In this document: one piece after another, positions 1 through 8,752 of the stretch | Position numbering within the stretch: position 1 is the first letter of the stretch | How the letters are laid out: every line of letters begins with the position of its first letter | Assembly (NCBI GenBank): GCA_900543395.1 | Contig: UQQT01000021.1 | Span: 1 to 38,146 of the forward strand | From: an uncultured Oscillospiraceae bacterium | Lineage (GTDB): Bacteria > Bacillota > Clostridia > Oscillospirales > Acutalibacteraceae | Length of the DNA: 38,146 nucleotides | Reading direction: 5' to 3' | Translations under genes and position numbers: made by a program | The notes under the pieces: model-generated | What the model was told of the DNA's origin: nothing | The model's database searches: none | The model's input: the letters and a program-made list of their open reading frames with translations, nothing else

Positions 1-81
1 GACAGCCTGCCTGCGTTTTCATCCTTGTTAAACACGGTCATACTTGTAATCAGATGTAAACTTTTAGGCGTTACCGAGTAC
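1..81 (-). repeat. Partial copy of a terminal-inverted-repeat (MITE-like) element
   Basis: The reverse complement of this stretch matches the complete element at 22203-22360 over about 79 bases with roughly four mismatches, and it ends at 81 with the same GTAC terminus. The rest of the copy lies beyond the left edge. The outer inverted repeat (motif TAACGCCTAAAA on the minus strand) overlaps the 3' end of the neighbouring glycosyltransferase and supplies its TAA stop at 64-66. Confidence 0.85.
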
Positions 82-1002
82 GAGCCTGTGTTTTATAAGT
101 ATAAGAGCGGTTCCGGCGGTTCTTTTTACGTCGGAAACAAATCCGCCCGAATAGTGCTTTTTCATTGCCTTCTGAATTCTTCTGTCGAGCTTAACGGGTT
201 CGATAACGGGGTTCTCTATCGCCTTTGTAAGATCAACCGCCATTTTCTTTTCGTCCTCTGACTTTGAGTGAACGCCCGAAGAGTCACAGCCGATATTTTG
301 TATATACGAATATCTCGGATATACCGTCATCATTGAATTTTTGACAAGATGAGCGCCGAAGCGAACGCTCCACGAGCCGCCGTTCCCCTTTGTCTGACGG
401 TAAAGACGGATAAACCTGTCCGAACCGTTTGAATTGAGCCGTCTGACAAAATCTAAGGAGTAAATAGAATTTTTATCCTGTAACTCCCAGTCGACGCCCG
501 TCCAGCTTCGTTTCCACGCCGCCCAGCTGCATGAACACGAACGGTAAGAAGTGAAAATATCGTGTTTATAGTCCGGCGGAAATTCTATTTTCGGTGCAAA
601 GCCCGCTATCACGCCTATCTCGCGGTTATTTTCGAATTTATCAAGACATTCGTTCATGAATTTAAGAAAATACTCGCTCGGCATACTGTCGTCTTCCAAA
701 ACGATTACTCTGCCGTACTTGTTTATAACCTCGGTAACACCGGAAATTACCGACGAAGCAAGCCCCATGTTTTTTTCTCTTTCGATTATTTGAATTTTTT
801 TAAAGTCGCCCGCACTCTCTTTTTCTCTGACAGCAGCGCGGACTTCGTCAACCTTTTTTTGTCCGTCGCTGTTCTTCGCGCCGTCGCAGAAAACGAAAAG
901 CTCGCTGTCCCTTGCGCCGATACAGTTTTTTAATGCGGAATAAACGGTATTGAAATGGTCTGCCCTGTTATAGACGAACATTACTATCGGAGCGTAAGTC
1001 AT
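64..1002 (-). CDS. HlpA-like family 2 glycosyltransferase
   Basis: This 312-aa cytoplasmic protein begins with APIVMFVYNR and continues with LFVFCDGAK, the opening of the GT2/GNT-I-like group often annotated as HlpA-like sugar transferase. An acidic nucleotide-sugar/metal motif, VLEDD, sits at residues 101-105 (E103-D104-D105). It probably adds one sugar to the lipid-linked repeat unit of the operon's polysaccharide; donor and acceptor cannot be read. It is the last visible gene of the operon, four bases after the preceding GT4. Its final residues (LVLGNA) and stop codon lie inside the inverted-repeat element at 1-81, so the native C-terminus may have been replaced when the element inserted. 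Assignment as a glycosyltransferase is firm, specificity unknown. Confidence 0.85.
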   Translation of the reverse strand: MTYAPIVMFVYNRADHFNTVYSALKNCIGARDSELFVFCDGAKNSDGQKKVDEVRAAVREKESAGDFKKIQIIEREKNMGLASSVISGVTEVINKYGRVIVLEDDSMPSEYFLKFMNECLDKFENNREIGVIAGFAPKIEFPPDYKHDIFTSYRSCSCSWAAWKRSWTGVDWELQDKNSIYSLDFVRRLNSNGSDRFIRLYRQTKGNGGSWSVRFGAHLVKNSMMTVYPRYSYIQNIGCDSSGVHSKSEDEKKMAVDLTKAIENPVIEPVKLDRRIQKAMKKHYSGGFVSDVKRTAGTALILIKHRLVLGNA

Positions 1003-1006
1003 AAAA

Positions 1007-2272
1007 CTATCCCTCGCCTTTTAATATATCCTCGTAAGCGTTTATGAGCATGTCCGCGTTTCTTTCGGGGTCATGCGTTATCAGCGCTCTTTTTCTGCCG
1101 TTTTCCGACAGCTTTTCGGCGGTTTCACGGCTGTCGAAAATCTGCTTTATCCTCCATGCGAGAAGCTCGGGGTCGTCGTTTCTGTAAAACAGAGCTTCCT
1201 TTTCGTCCTGAGCCATATCGGGAGCGCCGCCGACATAAGCCGACACGCACGGCGTTCCCACGCACATAGCCTCGCCCAATGTGTTCGGACTGTTTTCAAT
1301 CGCAGAGCAAAGAGCATATACATTGGATTTCGAAAGTCTGTCGGCAACCTGCTCCGCCGTCAGCGCGCCGGTAAACTCTATATGAGCTCCCACGCCGAGA
1401 TTCTCTATAAGCTTTTTAAGATACACGCCGTAGCCCTGCTTTATAATCGAGCGTTTGTCATGCTCTTCAAACGGCTTATACCCTGCGGCATATACTTTTA
1501 CATCCGGGTATTCCCTTATAAGATAGGGTAAAGCCGAGACAAGAAAATGAAATCCCTTTAACGCGTAATACGCGTTGCCGACATAAATCGAGTGTGGCTC
1601 CATAGTCTCGTACGACCAGCGTTTTTCATAAAACGGTTTCCTCAAAACACGCGAGCACGTATAATATTTCGCATTGGGATTTATAGCGTATGTGTGCGCT
1701 CTGTCCCACGTCGTTCTGCCCAGTATGTAACGCGCCTTTTCTATTATTTCGCGTTCCGGCTTCATTCTCGGTTTGTACCATTTTGTCTTTCTCAAATGAA
1801 GAATCCACGCCGAAAACACGTCCGATATTCTATGCGAAAGCATCATGTCGTCTATCTGAAGCTGTCCGCACTGATACGCATACTGACCGTTCAGAATTCC
1901 CTGCATCGAAACGACTGCTTTTACGCCGTTTCTGTCGGAGGCTTCGAGCATCGCCTTTGCGTGCGGGAACTCCGTACCCTCTATCTGAATAATATCGGGC
2001 TTAAAATCGTGTATGATATCCTCGCACACAGCTATAATCTTATCATACGGCGTTGAGGAGGAATATGCAAGCGAATAGTATAAAACGTTATCGACGTTTT
2101 CCTTAAAAAGGCAGTCCGGAGAGCACTTGCAGGCAACACCCAGTTCGACTTTACCGGATTGAGAAAGCCGTAAAGCCATGCTCTCGACCCATCCTCCGAG
2201 AACCTCGGAATCAATGCCGAGCTTTTTTGAAACATTTGCGGGTATAAGATTAACGCTCCAGAGAACTCTCAT
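1007..2272 (-). CDS. Family 4 glycosyltransferase (GT-B)
   Basis: This 421-aa protein has the two Rossmann-like halves of GT-B enzymes. The N-terminal half carries the acceptor-side glycine motif LGGW at 25-28, and the C-terminal half has SIYVGNAYYALKG near 228-240. The EX7E signature of GT4 enzymes is at E326-E334 (ENSPNTLGE), followed by GTPCVSAYVGG. It should transfer a sugar from a nucleotide donor to the growing lipid-linked oligosaccharide on the cytoplasmic face. Its start overlaps the end of the upstream Wzy-like gene by 23 bases, so translation is probably coupled. The next gene starts four bases after its stop. Sugar specificity cannot be inferred. Confidence 0.9.
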   Translation of the reverse strand: MRVLWSVNLIPANVSKKLGIDSEVLGGWVESMALRLSQSGKVELGVACKCSPDCLFKENVDNVLYYSLAYSSSTPYDKIIAVCEDIIHDFKPDIIQIEGTEFPHAKAMLEASDRNGVKAVVSMQGILNGQYAYQCGQLQIDDMMLSHRISDVFSAWILHLRKTKWYKPRMKPEREIIEKARYILGRTTWDRAHTYAINPNAKYYTCSRVLRKPFYEKRWSYETMEPHSIYVGNAYYALKGFHFLVSALPYLIREYPDVKVYAAGYKPFEEHDKRSIIKQGYGVYLKKLIENLGVGAHIEFTGALTAEQVADRLSKSNVYALCSAIENSPNTLGEAMCVGTPCVSAYVGGAPDMAQDEKEALFYRNDDPELLAWRIKQIFDSRETAEKLSENGRKRALITHDPERNADMLINAYEDILKGEG

Positions 2273-3482
2273 TTTTTATCCCCCTCCACTTTATAATATC
2301 CTCGAAAAACATAGGAGTAATAAACATTATCATACATACGAAAGCATACGTAAACGAGTCAAGCACCGTAACGAAAAGCAATGTTACGAGCGTTGCGTTC
2401 GCGGTTCTCATTATATACGAATCATCATAATTGTTTTTATAGAAATTGGGGACGGTGTACATTACCCTTGTAAATATAACGCCGCCGGCGATTCCGTATT
2501 TTGCGAGAGTGTCAAGGAACGCTGAATGTCCGCCGCCTCCGGGTCGCCACAGCGCACCGATAATCGGATATTGAAAAATCGCTTTAATACTCGCGCTATA
2601 CGCCTTTATTCTGTCGCCGATAGAACCCTCCGCGGAACCTGTCTCAGAGGATGAAACAAGGTCGTTGATTTTCTTTGCGACCGCCGTTCCGTCAAACTGC
2701 GTTAACAGGAAATTACGAAGAGAATCAATATAAAGTATCGACAGCATTACCGCCGCAAATATTCCGACTGCGACAAGGAACGCAGCCATACCGCTTTTTC
2801 CCTTATAGAAAAACAGCATTACAATACCGACAGCCGAGGCGAACAGCGCAAGCGAATATCCCGCGTTTAATGAATACATTACAAATGAAATAAGCCATAC
2901 CGTCCCGATTATAAAATCAAGTTTATTATGCTTAAACGAGCTTATCGTCCATGCGACGCCCGCAGGAATTATACACACCTGAGGATAAATAAGACTGTAT
3001 CCGCCGACGCCCTGTCTGAGATATTCGTATATTTCCGGAGTATCGCGCACAAGCAGTCTCGCTATCGTCGGATTTTCCTTCAAAACGGAAAAAGATCTGA
3101 AATTGAAAAATATACATAATATGAGGACGATTTGAATTATACCCTTCAGCTCATCCCAGCTCCCGTTATACCGTCGGTTCATTATATAGCACATTATCAG
3201 TATATAATAAGCGATAAGCTTTATAACGCCCGAAAAGCTTCCCGTCGCGATATACTCTATAATCATAATAACAGCCATAAAACCGAGAGACGCAAGGTCG
3301 CTCGACGAGAGTGAAAGCTCGCCCGCTCTTATTATCATTATAAAAAACCACAGAGCCGCCGCGCCCAGTGCAATAAAGCGGTATATCATATCTATTTCCA
3401 AAGGAGGGGATATCGTCCACACTGCAAGGTAAAGAACGCACAGCTTCTGTATAAAGCCGAAGCTCAATCCGCCTTTTGACAT
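2250..3482 (-). CDS. Wzy-like polysaccharide polymerase / O-antigen ligase family membrane protein
   Basis: The 410-aa protein is hydrophobic almost throughout, with about ten predicted membrane segments (for example residues 13-28, 33-50, 60-80 and 190-240). A polar stretch around 270-320 contains YPIIGALWRPGGGGHSAFLDTLAKYG, which resembles the late periplasmic loop motif (H-x-x-(Y/F)-L-x-x-L-x-x-x-G) of the O-antigen ligase/polymerase superfamily. Such proteins join lipid-linked repeat units outside the membrane. The ribosome site GGAGAGG lies upstream of ATG 3482. It is the only polymerase candidate in the operon and is coupled to the GT4 downstream. A ligase role is possible but less likely in a Gram-positive EPS locus. 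Confidence 0.82.
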   Translation of the reverse strand: MSKGGLSFGFIQKLCVLYLAVWTISPPLEIDMIYRFIALGAAALWFFIMIIRAGELSLSSSDLASLGFMAVIMIIEYIATGSFSGVIKLIAYYILIMCYIMNRRYNGSWDELKGIIQIVLILCIFFNFRSFSVLKENPTIARLLVRDTPEIYEYLRQGVGGYSLIYPQVCIIPAGVAWTISSFKHNKLDFIIGTVWLISFVMYSLNAGYSLALFASAVGIVMLFFYKGKSGMAAFLVAVGIFAAVMLSILYIDSLRNFLLTQFDGTAVAKKINDLVSSSETGSAEGSIGDRIKAYSASIKAIFQYPIIGALWRPGGGGHSAFLDTLAKYGIAGGVIFTRVMYTVPNFYKNNYDDSYIMRTANATLVTLLFVTVLDSFTYAFVCMIMFITPMFFEDIIKWRGIKNESSLER

Positions 3483-3517
3483 ATATATCCTCTCCTTTCT
3501 CTTTTGTTTTAAATATT

Positions 3518-4618
3518 TTATACAAATAAATTTTTTATTTTATTCTTATATGAATTGTAATCGAATTCACTGTTTAAATTATAATCTTTTTTACCCTTTT
3601 CAATTTGTTTTCGCATGGCTTCGGCTATCACTTTTTCGTCGGTCGAGGGTAAAACCGTACCGTTTCCGCTTTTTTCGATATATTCCCTAACGTCGCTTAC
3701 GTCCGTTGTAATTACGGGAACGCCCGCCGTGAAGCTCTCCGCGAATTTCGTCGGGAAGCCCGCATTATTTCGTCTGTCCGACTCCCTTATAAATATATAG
3801 CAGTCACATGAGAGAATAAATTTTACCGCCTGCGCATGAGAGACGAAGCCCTCGAAAATCACGTTATTGTTAATTTCAATTTTCGGATACAGTTTAACAA
3901 ACTGCTCCCTCGTCACGCCGACGATTCTGAGAATAACGCTCTCATTTTTAACGGCGGAAAACGCTTTGACAACCGCGTCGAGGCTCTCCTTTTTCCCGTC
4001 GGGAACGCCCGCGAAGCAGAAAACGAATTTATTTTCGTCATTCTCCTTTTCCTGATGCCAGACAGAATCCGATATATCGACAAGAGGGGGAATTCTCACA
4101 CAGGGAACGTGATTTTTATATTTTTTCTCCATCATCGAGCTTATTACAATCATTTTGTCCGAGACTCTGCCCGCAAAATTTCTTATAAAAAACCCGTCGA
4201 TTTTCTTAAACGCTTTTTTTAAATATGAGCCGTCCGTGTCGCCCGTCCATTCCGTGCAGTCGTATATGAGACGGATATTCTTTTTCTTTAAAAAACCTTT
4301 GAATCTCAATAAAGTCAAAAACGGAGAATTATATAATATCACCGCTTTTGTATCGGGATTTTCTTTTATAATATTTTCGGTGTTCGAAACGTCGGCCATG
4401 CGTTTAAACCATTCTTTTGACGATTTCGCCCTCGGCAGAACGAACATGCTTTCGCCGATTTTTTTTATTTTAAAATCGTCTTCGTCCGAAACGCCTAAAA
4501 AAACGGTGCGGTAACCGAGCGCGGAAAACAGCTTGCCGTTTGAAACGACCCTGTTCGCCGACGCGCTTTTGTCCGGAAGCGCAAAGCCCCCGTAATAAAT
4601 TACCGTACCGTTACTCAT
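3518..4618 (-). CDS. Glycosyltransferase, GT4-like
   Basis: The 366-aa protein has a GT-B layout. The N-terminal acceptor domain starts VIYYGGFALPDKSASANRV, and the donor-binding half contains FVFCFAGVPDGKKESLDAV near 195 and a late motif FPTKFAESFTAGVPVITTDVSDVREYI. The canonical EX7E spacing is altered (ESDRRNNAGFPTKFAE), so it is a divergent member. The ATG overlaps the epimerase stop by one base (TGATG), indicating translational coupling. Base composition is visibly more AT-rich than in the dehydratase and kinase genes upstream, common for late-acquired glycosyltransferases. It presumably adds one residue of the repeat unit. Confidence 0.82.
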   Translation of the reverse strand: MSNGTVIYYGGFALPDKSASANRVVSNGKLFSALGYRTVFLGVSDEDDFKIKKIGESMFVLPRAKSSKEWFKRMADVSNTENIIKENPDTKAVILYNSPFLTLLRFKGFLKKKNIRLIYDCTEWTGDTDGSYLKKAFKKIDGFFIRNFAGRVSDKMIVISSMMEKKYKNHVPCVRIPPLVDISDSVWHQEKENDENKFVFCFAGVPDGKKESLDAVVKAFSAVKNESVILRIVGVTREQFVKLYPKIEINNNVIFEGFVSHAQAVKFILSCDCYIFIRESDRRNNAGFPTKFAESFTAGVPVITTDVSDVREYIEKSGNGTVLPSTDEKVIAEAMRKQIEKGKKDYNLNSEFDYNSYKNKIKNLFV

Positions 4619-5592
4619 CAGAGATTCTCCTTATACCATTCGATAGCCGCGGCGATTCCGCGCTCAAAGCTCCAGTCCGGGTCATAGCCGAGCAGTTTTT
4701 TCGCCTTTGAAATATCTGCGTTGCTGTGCTTTATGTCACCCGCTCTGTCCGGACCGAAATTCGGCTCTCTTTCAATCGAAAGAGCCTTTGTAAGACCGTA
4801 ATAAATGTCTGTTAAATATTCTCTGCCACCGTAGGCTACGTTGAACGCCTCGCCCGCCGCCTCATGCGGAGCAAGACAGGCTTTAAGATTAGCCTCTATT
4901 ACGTTTTCGATATATGTAAAATCACGGCTCTGCCTGCCGTCTCCGTTTATCGTCGGAGTCTCGCCGGCTAAAAGCTGTTTTATAAACTTCGGAATTACAG
5001 CCGCATACGCGCCGTCGGGATCCTGCCGTCTGCCGAAAACGTTAAAATATCGAAGTCCGTATGTATCGAGTCCGTAGTGACGGGTATACTGCTTCGCCCA
5101 CTCCTCGTCACAGCGTTTCGTAAGCGCGTACGGGGAGAGCAGATTTCCCTCCCTGCCCTCTTTTTTCGGAAGCACGGGCTCGTCGCCGTAGACGGACGAG
5201 CTTGACGCATATACGAATTTTTTAACGCCGTTTTGTCTCGCCGCCTCGAGCATGTTGAGCGTGCCCTGTATGTTATTCGCACAGTAGAATAACGGCATTT
5301 CAATGCTCCTCGGAACGCTTCCCCATGCGGCTTCGTTTAAGACGTAATCTACGCCCTCGCACGCCTTCATGCACGTATCGAGGTCTTTAATGTCGCCCTT
5401 AATAAATTCGTAATTATCATTATCCATGAACATATCGACGTTTTTCTGCTTGCCTGTCGATAAATCGTCGAGACCGCGGACTTTATATCCGAGTCTCAAT
5501 ATAGCCTCGCACAGGTTCGAGCCTATAAATCCCGCTGCGCCCGTTACGAGGAAGAGCGAGCCGTCGGGAAATTTAATATTTTCGTAACCCAT
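4618..5592 (-). CDS. UDP-HexNAc 4-epimerase, WbpP/TviC-like extended SDR
   Basis: This 324-aa SDR enzyme has the NAD-binding motif TGAAGFIGSN at 17-26, a YASSSSVYGD serine segment near 128-137 and the catalytic Y155-x3-K159 (YALTK). The stretch NEAAWGSVPRSIEMP is typical of the GalE/WbpP/TviC branch, which interconverts UDP-GlcNAc/UDP-GalNAc or the matching uronic acids at C4. The UDP-sugar dehydrogenase two genes upstream is TviB/WbpO-like. Together they form the pair that makes UDP-GalNAcA in Vi antigen and Pseudomonas O6 synthesis (established for those systems, inferred here). It ends in a one-base overlap with the GT4 gene. A plain UDP-glucose 4-epimerase role is the main alternative. 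Confidence 0.85.
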   Translation of the reverse strand: MGYENIKFPDGSLFLVTGAAGFIGSNLCEAILRLGYKVRGLDDLSTGKQKNVDMFMDNDNYEFIKGDIKDLDTCMKACEGVDYVLNEAAWGSVPRSIEMPLFYCANNIQGTLNMLEAARQNGVKKFVYASSSSVYGDEPVLPKKEGREGNLLSPYALTKRCDEEWAKQYTRHYGLDTYGLRYFNVFGRRQDPDGAYAAVIPKFIKQLLAGETPTINGDGRQSRDFTYIENVIEANLKACLAPHEAAGEAFNVAYGGREYLTDIYYGLTKALSIEREPNFGPDRAGDIKHSNADISKAKKLLGYDPDWSFERGIAAAIEWYKENL

Positions 5593-5605
5593 AAAATCAA
5601 GTCCT

Positions 5606-6238
5606 TTAACTGTTTGTATTTAAAAATTCAACGTAGTCGAAATATTTTTCGTAAAGACGAATGCCGTTTCTATCCTTGGAAAACCATTCATATGACGAAT
5701 CCTGTCTTTTAATCCTGCATGTTGAAAAATCCTTTACGGTATCCTCATAGCTTATAACCGCAACATTTCTGAAATTCATCGCCGTCAATTTATCATATTG
5801 TTCCTTTTTTATTCCGCGGGGATTCCAGTATATGACATAGATTCTGTCCTTTAAAATTCTCTTTTTTCGCCGCTCCCATGCCGATTTTGCCTCATCCTCG
5901 GTTTCGTAATGATTAAACCCGATCAATATATCGTCAAGATAAGCTCTCGGATATTTTTTATCGTTGGACCCCTTAAAAAACTTCAATTCGCAATTGAGAT
6001 AGTGATCCATATTCAAAAGAAATTTCATAAAATCATCATAATCGGCACCTATCCAAAGATTTATTGTCGGAGATAAGAATTCCTTTGACAGATTATGATA
6101 TATAAAACCGCCGAAGCAGGCGTTTGAAATAATGGAGAATTCATTATTTTTCAATCGTCTTTTCTCTCTGCCGTATTTCAGCTTTTGGCATAATCTTTTT
6201 CTGTAATTTTTATATAATGAATAAAGCTTGTTAAACAT
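5606..6238 (-). CDS. DUF1919 family polysaccharide-locus protein
   Basis: The 210-aa protein resembles DUF1919, often annotated as exopolysaccharide biosynthesis protein and probably a divergent transferase. Visible signatures are FSIISNACFGGFIYHNL near residues 34-50, SPTINLWI, and VIYWNPRGIKKEQYDKL. There is no signal peptide or membrane span. I choose the ATG at 6238: it overlaps the dehydrogenase stop as TAATG and has GGAGG five bases upstream. A TTG four codons earlier is in frame but has no ribosome site. Codon use is more AT-rich than in the flanking sugar-nucleotide genes. It likely modifies or adds a residue in the cytoplasmic assembly step; the reaction is unknown. Confidence 0.75.
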   Translation of the reverse strand: MFNKLYSLYKNYRKRLCQKLKYGREKRRLKNNEFSIISNACFGGFIYHNLSKEFLSPTINLWIGADYDDFMKFLLNMDHYLNCELKFFKGSNDKKYPRAYLDDILIGFNHYETEDEAKSAWERRKKRILKDRIYVIYWNPRGIKKEQYDKLTAMNFRNVAVISYEDTVKDFSTCRIKRQDSSYEWFSKDRNGIRLYEKYFDYVEFLNTNS

Positions 6239-7569
6239 TACAGCCTCCAATAAACATACCCCGCGTTCTCGTACTCTTTTCTGTCGAGAAGTCCTTTTAT
6301 GTCAAGCAGAACCTTTCTGCCCTCGCCGAAGAACGCACCGATGTCGTCAATCGTGAATTTTTTAAACTCGTCGTGAGCTACGGCAAGAATTACCGCGTCG
6401 GCGTCTTTAACCGACGAAATATCTTTGAATTCAATGCCGTAAAGTCTCTTCGCCTCGGCGGAATCCGCCTCGGGGTCGCATATAACCGGTTCGATACCGT
6501 ACTCTCTTAATTCGTTTACTATATCTATAACCTTCGTGTTTCTCGTGTCGGGGCAATTCTCCTTAAACGTAAAGCCGAGAATCGCGACGCGCGCGCCCTT
6601 GACGCTCTTATCGGCAGAGATCAGCTTCTTAACGGCGTTCTGCGCAACGTATTTGCCCATATCGTCGTTGATTCGTCTGCCGGCTAAGATAACCTGACTG
6701 TGATAGCCGAGCATTTCGGCTTTATAAGTAAGATAATACGGGTCTACGCCTATGCAGTGACCGCCGACAAGACCGGGGTAAAATTTAAGGAAATTCCACT
6801 TCGTGCCCGCCGCCTTTAAAACCGACTGCGTATCTATACCCATTTTATTAAAAATAATCGACAGCTCGTTCATGAACGCGATATTGATATCTCTCTGACT
6901 GTTCTCTATAACCTTGGCGGCCTCGGCGACCTTGATGCTCTCTGCTCTGTGAACGCCTGCTTTGACTACAAGAGAGTAAACCTTTGCGACAGTGTCAAGC
7001 GTTATATCATCCATGCCCGAAACTATTTTCATAATGGTCTCAAGTCTGTGAACCTTGTCTCCGGGGTTGATTCTCTCGGGCGAATAGCCTATCTTGAAGT
7101 CCTCTCCGCATTTAAGCCCGGATTCTCTTTCGAGTATCGGAACGCATACGTCCTCGGTAACGCCCGGATAAACGGTGGATTCGAATACGACAACGGAGCC
7201 TCTCGTTAGATTTCTGCCTAAAATCTCGCTTGCGCCCTCTACGGGTGTAAGGTCGGGCGTGTGGTCGTCGTTTACGGGCGTGGGAACCGCGACAATATGA
7301 AACTTCGCCTCTCTCAGCTTCGTCTCGTCCGCTGTAAATTCAACGCTCGAATTCTTAACCGCCTCGTCGCCGACCTCGCGCGTCGGGTCGATTCCGCTTT
7401 TGTAAAGCTCTATTTTAGCCTTATTGAGATCAAAGCCTACAACCTTGATTTTTTTCGCAAACGCAACGGCGATAGGCATGCCGACATAGCCGAGTCCGAC
7501 GAGCGACAGCTTTTCCTTTCCCGATAATAAATCCTCGTAAAGATGCGTAATATCAACTTTTGCACTCAT
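6238..7569 (-). CDS. UDP-N-acetylhexosamine 6-dehydrogenase, WbpO/TviB-like
   Basis: The 443-aa enzyme belongs to the UDP-glucose/GDP-mannose dehydrogenase family. The NAD motif GLGYVG is at 25-30, VPTPVNDDHTPDL near 95-107, and the catalytic cysteine C272 lies in GGHCIGVDPYYL. The C-terminal UDP-binding domain contains GFTFKENCPDTRNTK. The overall pattern matches the UDP-HexNAc branch (TviB, WbpO) rather than UDP-glucose dehydrogenase, so it should make UDP-GlcNAcA or UDP-GalNAcA by two NAD+-dependent oxidations. The epimerase two genes downstream is the expected partner. It is 18 bases after the GT4 gene and couples to the DUF1919 gene by a TAATG overlap. Confidence 0.92.
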   Translation of the reverse strand: MSAKVDITHLYEDLLSGKEKLSLVGLGYVGMPIAVAFAKKIKVVGFDLNKAKIELYKSGIDPTREVGDEAVKNSSVEFTADETKLREAKFHIVAVPTPVNDDHTPDLTPVEGASEILGRNLTRGSVVVFESTVYPGVTEDVCVPILERESGLKCGEDFKIGYSPERINPGDKVHRLETIMKIVSGMDDITLDTVAKVYSLVVKAGVHRAESIKVAEAAKVIENSQRDINIAFMNELSIIFNKMGIDTQSVLKAAGTKWNFLKFYPGLVGGHCIGVDPYYLTYKAEMLGYHSQVILAGRRINDDMGKYVAQNAVKKLISADKSVKGARVAILGFTFKENCPDTRNTKVIDIVNELREYGIEPVICDPEADSAEAKRLYGIEFKDISSVKDADAVILAVAHDEFKKFTIDDIGAFFGEGRKVLLDIKGLLDRKEYENAGYVYWRL

Positions 7570-7587
7570 ATTTTTCTCTCCGTTCCT

Positions 7588-8733
7588 TTATTTTGAAAGA
7601 ATTTCGCCGATTTTCTTCAAATATGCGTCGGCTACTATATCTCTTGAAAAATTCGATTTTATATACTCTCTGCCCCGTGCGCCCATCTCTGCGCGCGCTT
7701 CGTTGGGCATGGACAAAAATCTTTCTATTATATTACAAAGGCTGTCCGCGTCTCCGCCTTTAAAGAGCAGTCCCGTCTCGGAGTCTATAAACGTCTCACG
7801 GCATCCGGGGTTGTCCGTCGTAATGACGGGGCGGCCGCTCGACGCGCTTTCGAGCAGAACGTTGCTCATGCCCTCGCCGTACATTGACGGGTGAATCGTC
7901 GCGTGCGATAATGCGATAAACGGACGAACGTCCTTCTGACTGCCGAAGTACCTGATGATTCCGTCCTTTTCAAGTTCTTTTAATTCTTTTTCGTAATGAA
8001 TCTCGGTCGGCTCTATAAATCCGAGCATGTTAAACTCTGTATTCGGATATTTTTTCTTAATTCTCTTTGCCGCCTCGATATATACGTCAACGCCTTTTTC
8101 CTTTAATATTCTGCCTATGTAGTTGAAAACGACCTTTCCGCCGTTTATTCCGTCCCCGCCGTCGGGGTATTTTATAAACGGAAACCTGTCGGTGTTTACT
8201 CCCGAACCGGGGATAAGGAGCCTGCCGCCCTTAACCATTCCGGACTCTTCGGCAAGTCGCATATTCGTCGAATTCTGAAACATAACGCATTCGGAACGCC
8301 TGAATGATATTTTAAAAAGAGTCATGATGAATTTCCTAATCATTCCGCTTTTCTGAAGCACGCTTCCGAAGCCCGTGACGTTGCTTATTACGGGAATTTT
8401 CAGAAAATGAGAAGCGATACCGCAGTAGACGTTAGGCTTTACGGTATATGTCAGAACGACGTCGGGACGGTATTTTTTAAGAACGGACATGTAATGAAAA
8501 AACAGCTTAGCGTCAGCCGTAACGCTCGTTCCGCGCCTGTCGATAACGGGGTCGTCGTATATGTATTCGATATCATCAATCAGATTAAGCTTCTCGCCGT
8601 ACGGACAGGATATCAATACGGAATAACCGTTTTTGATAAGAGAGTCTATTATTTCTTTTCTGAAGCAGTATACGTCGTCGTCGTTGTTTGTAACGAGAGC
8701 GATCAGCGGTTTTTTACGTTCGTTTTTCTTCAT
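7588..8733 (-). CDS. Family 4 glycosyltransferase (PglA/WbpT-like)
   Basis: This 381-aa GT-B enzyme has an N-terminal half with IALVTNNDDDVYCFRKEI, DVVLTYTVKPNVYCG near 91-105 and ISNVTGFGS near 116-124. The donor-binding half has FNYIGRILKEKGVDVYIEA at 203-221. The EX7E motif is E287-E295 (EGMSNVLLE). The TYTVKPNVYCG/GxGS pattern is common in transferases that act on the first lipid-linked sugar made by a PglC/WcaJ-type enzyme, and the gene directly follows such an enzyme. It is therefore a good candidate for adding the second sugar. Specificity is inferred from position only. Confidence 0.88.
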   Translation of the reverse strand: MKKNERKKPLIALVTNNDDDVYCFRKEIIDSLIKNGYSVLISCPYGEKLNLIDDIEYIYDDPVIDRRGTSVTADAKLFFHYMSVLKKYRPDVVLTYTVKPNVYCGIASHFLKIPVISNVTGFGSVLQKSGMIRKFIMTLFKISFRRSECVMFQNSTNMRLAEESGMVKGGRLLIPGSGVNTDRFPFIKYPDGGDGINGGKVVFNYIGRILKEKGVDVYIEAAKRIKKKYPNTEFNMLGFIEPTEIHYEKELKELEKDGIIRYFGSQKDVRPFIALSHATIHPSMYGEGMSNVLLESASSGRPVITTDNPGCRETFIDSETGLLFKGGDADSLCNIIERFLSMPNEARAEMGARGREYIKSNFSRDIVADAYLKKIGEILSK

Positions 8734-8752
8734 ACGTTACGCGAACGCGAAA

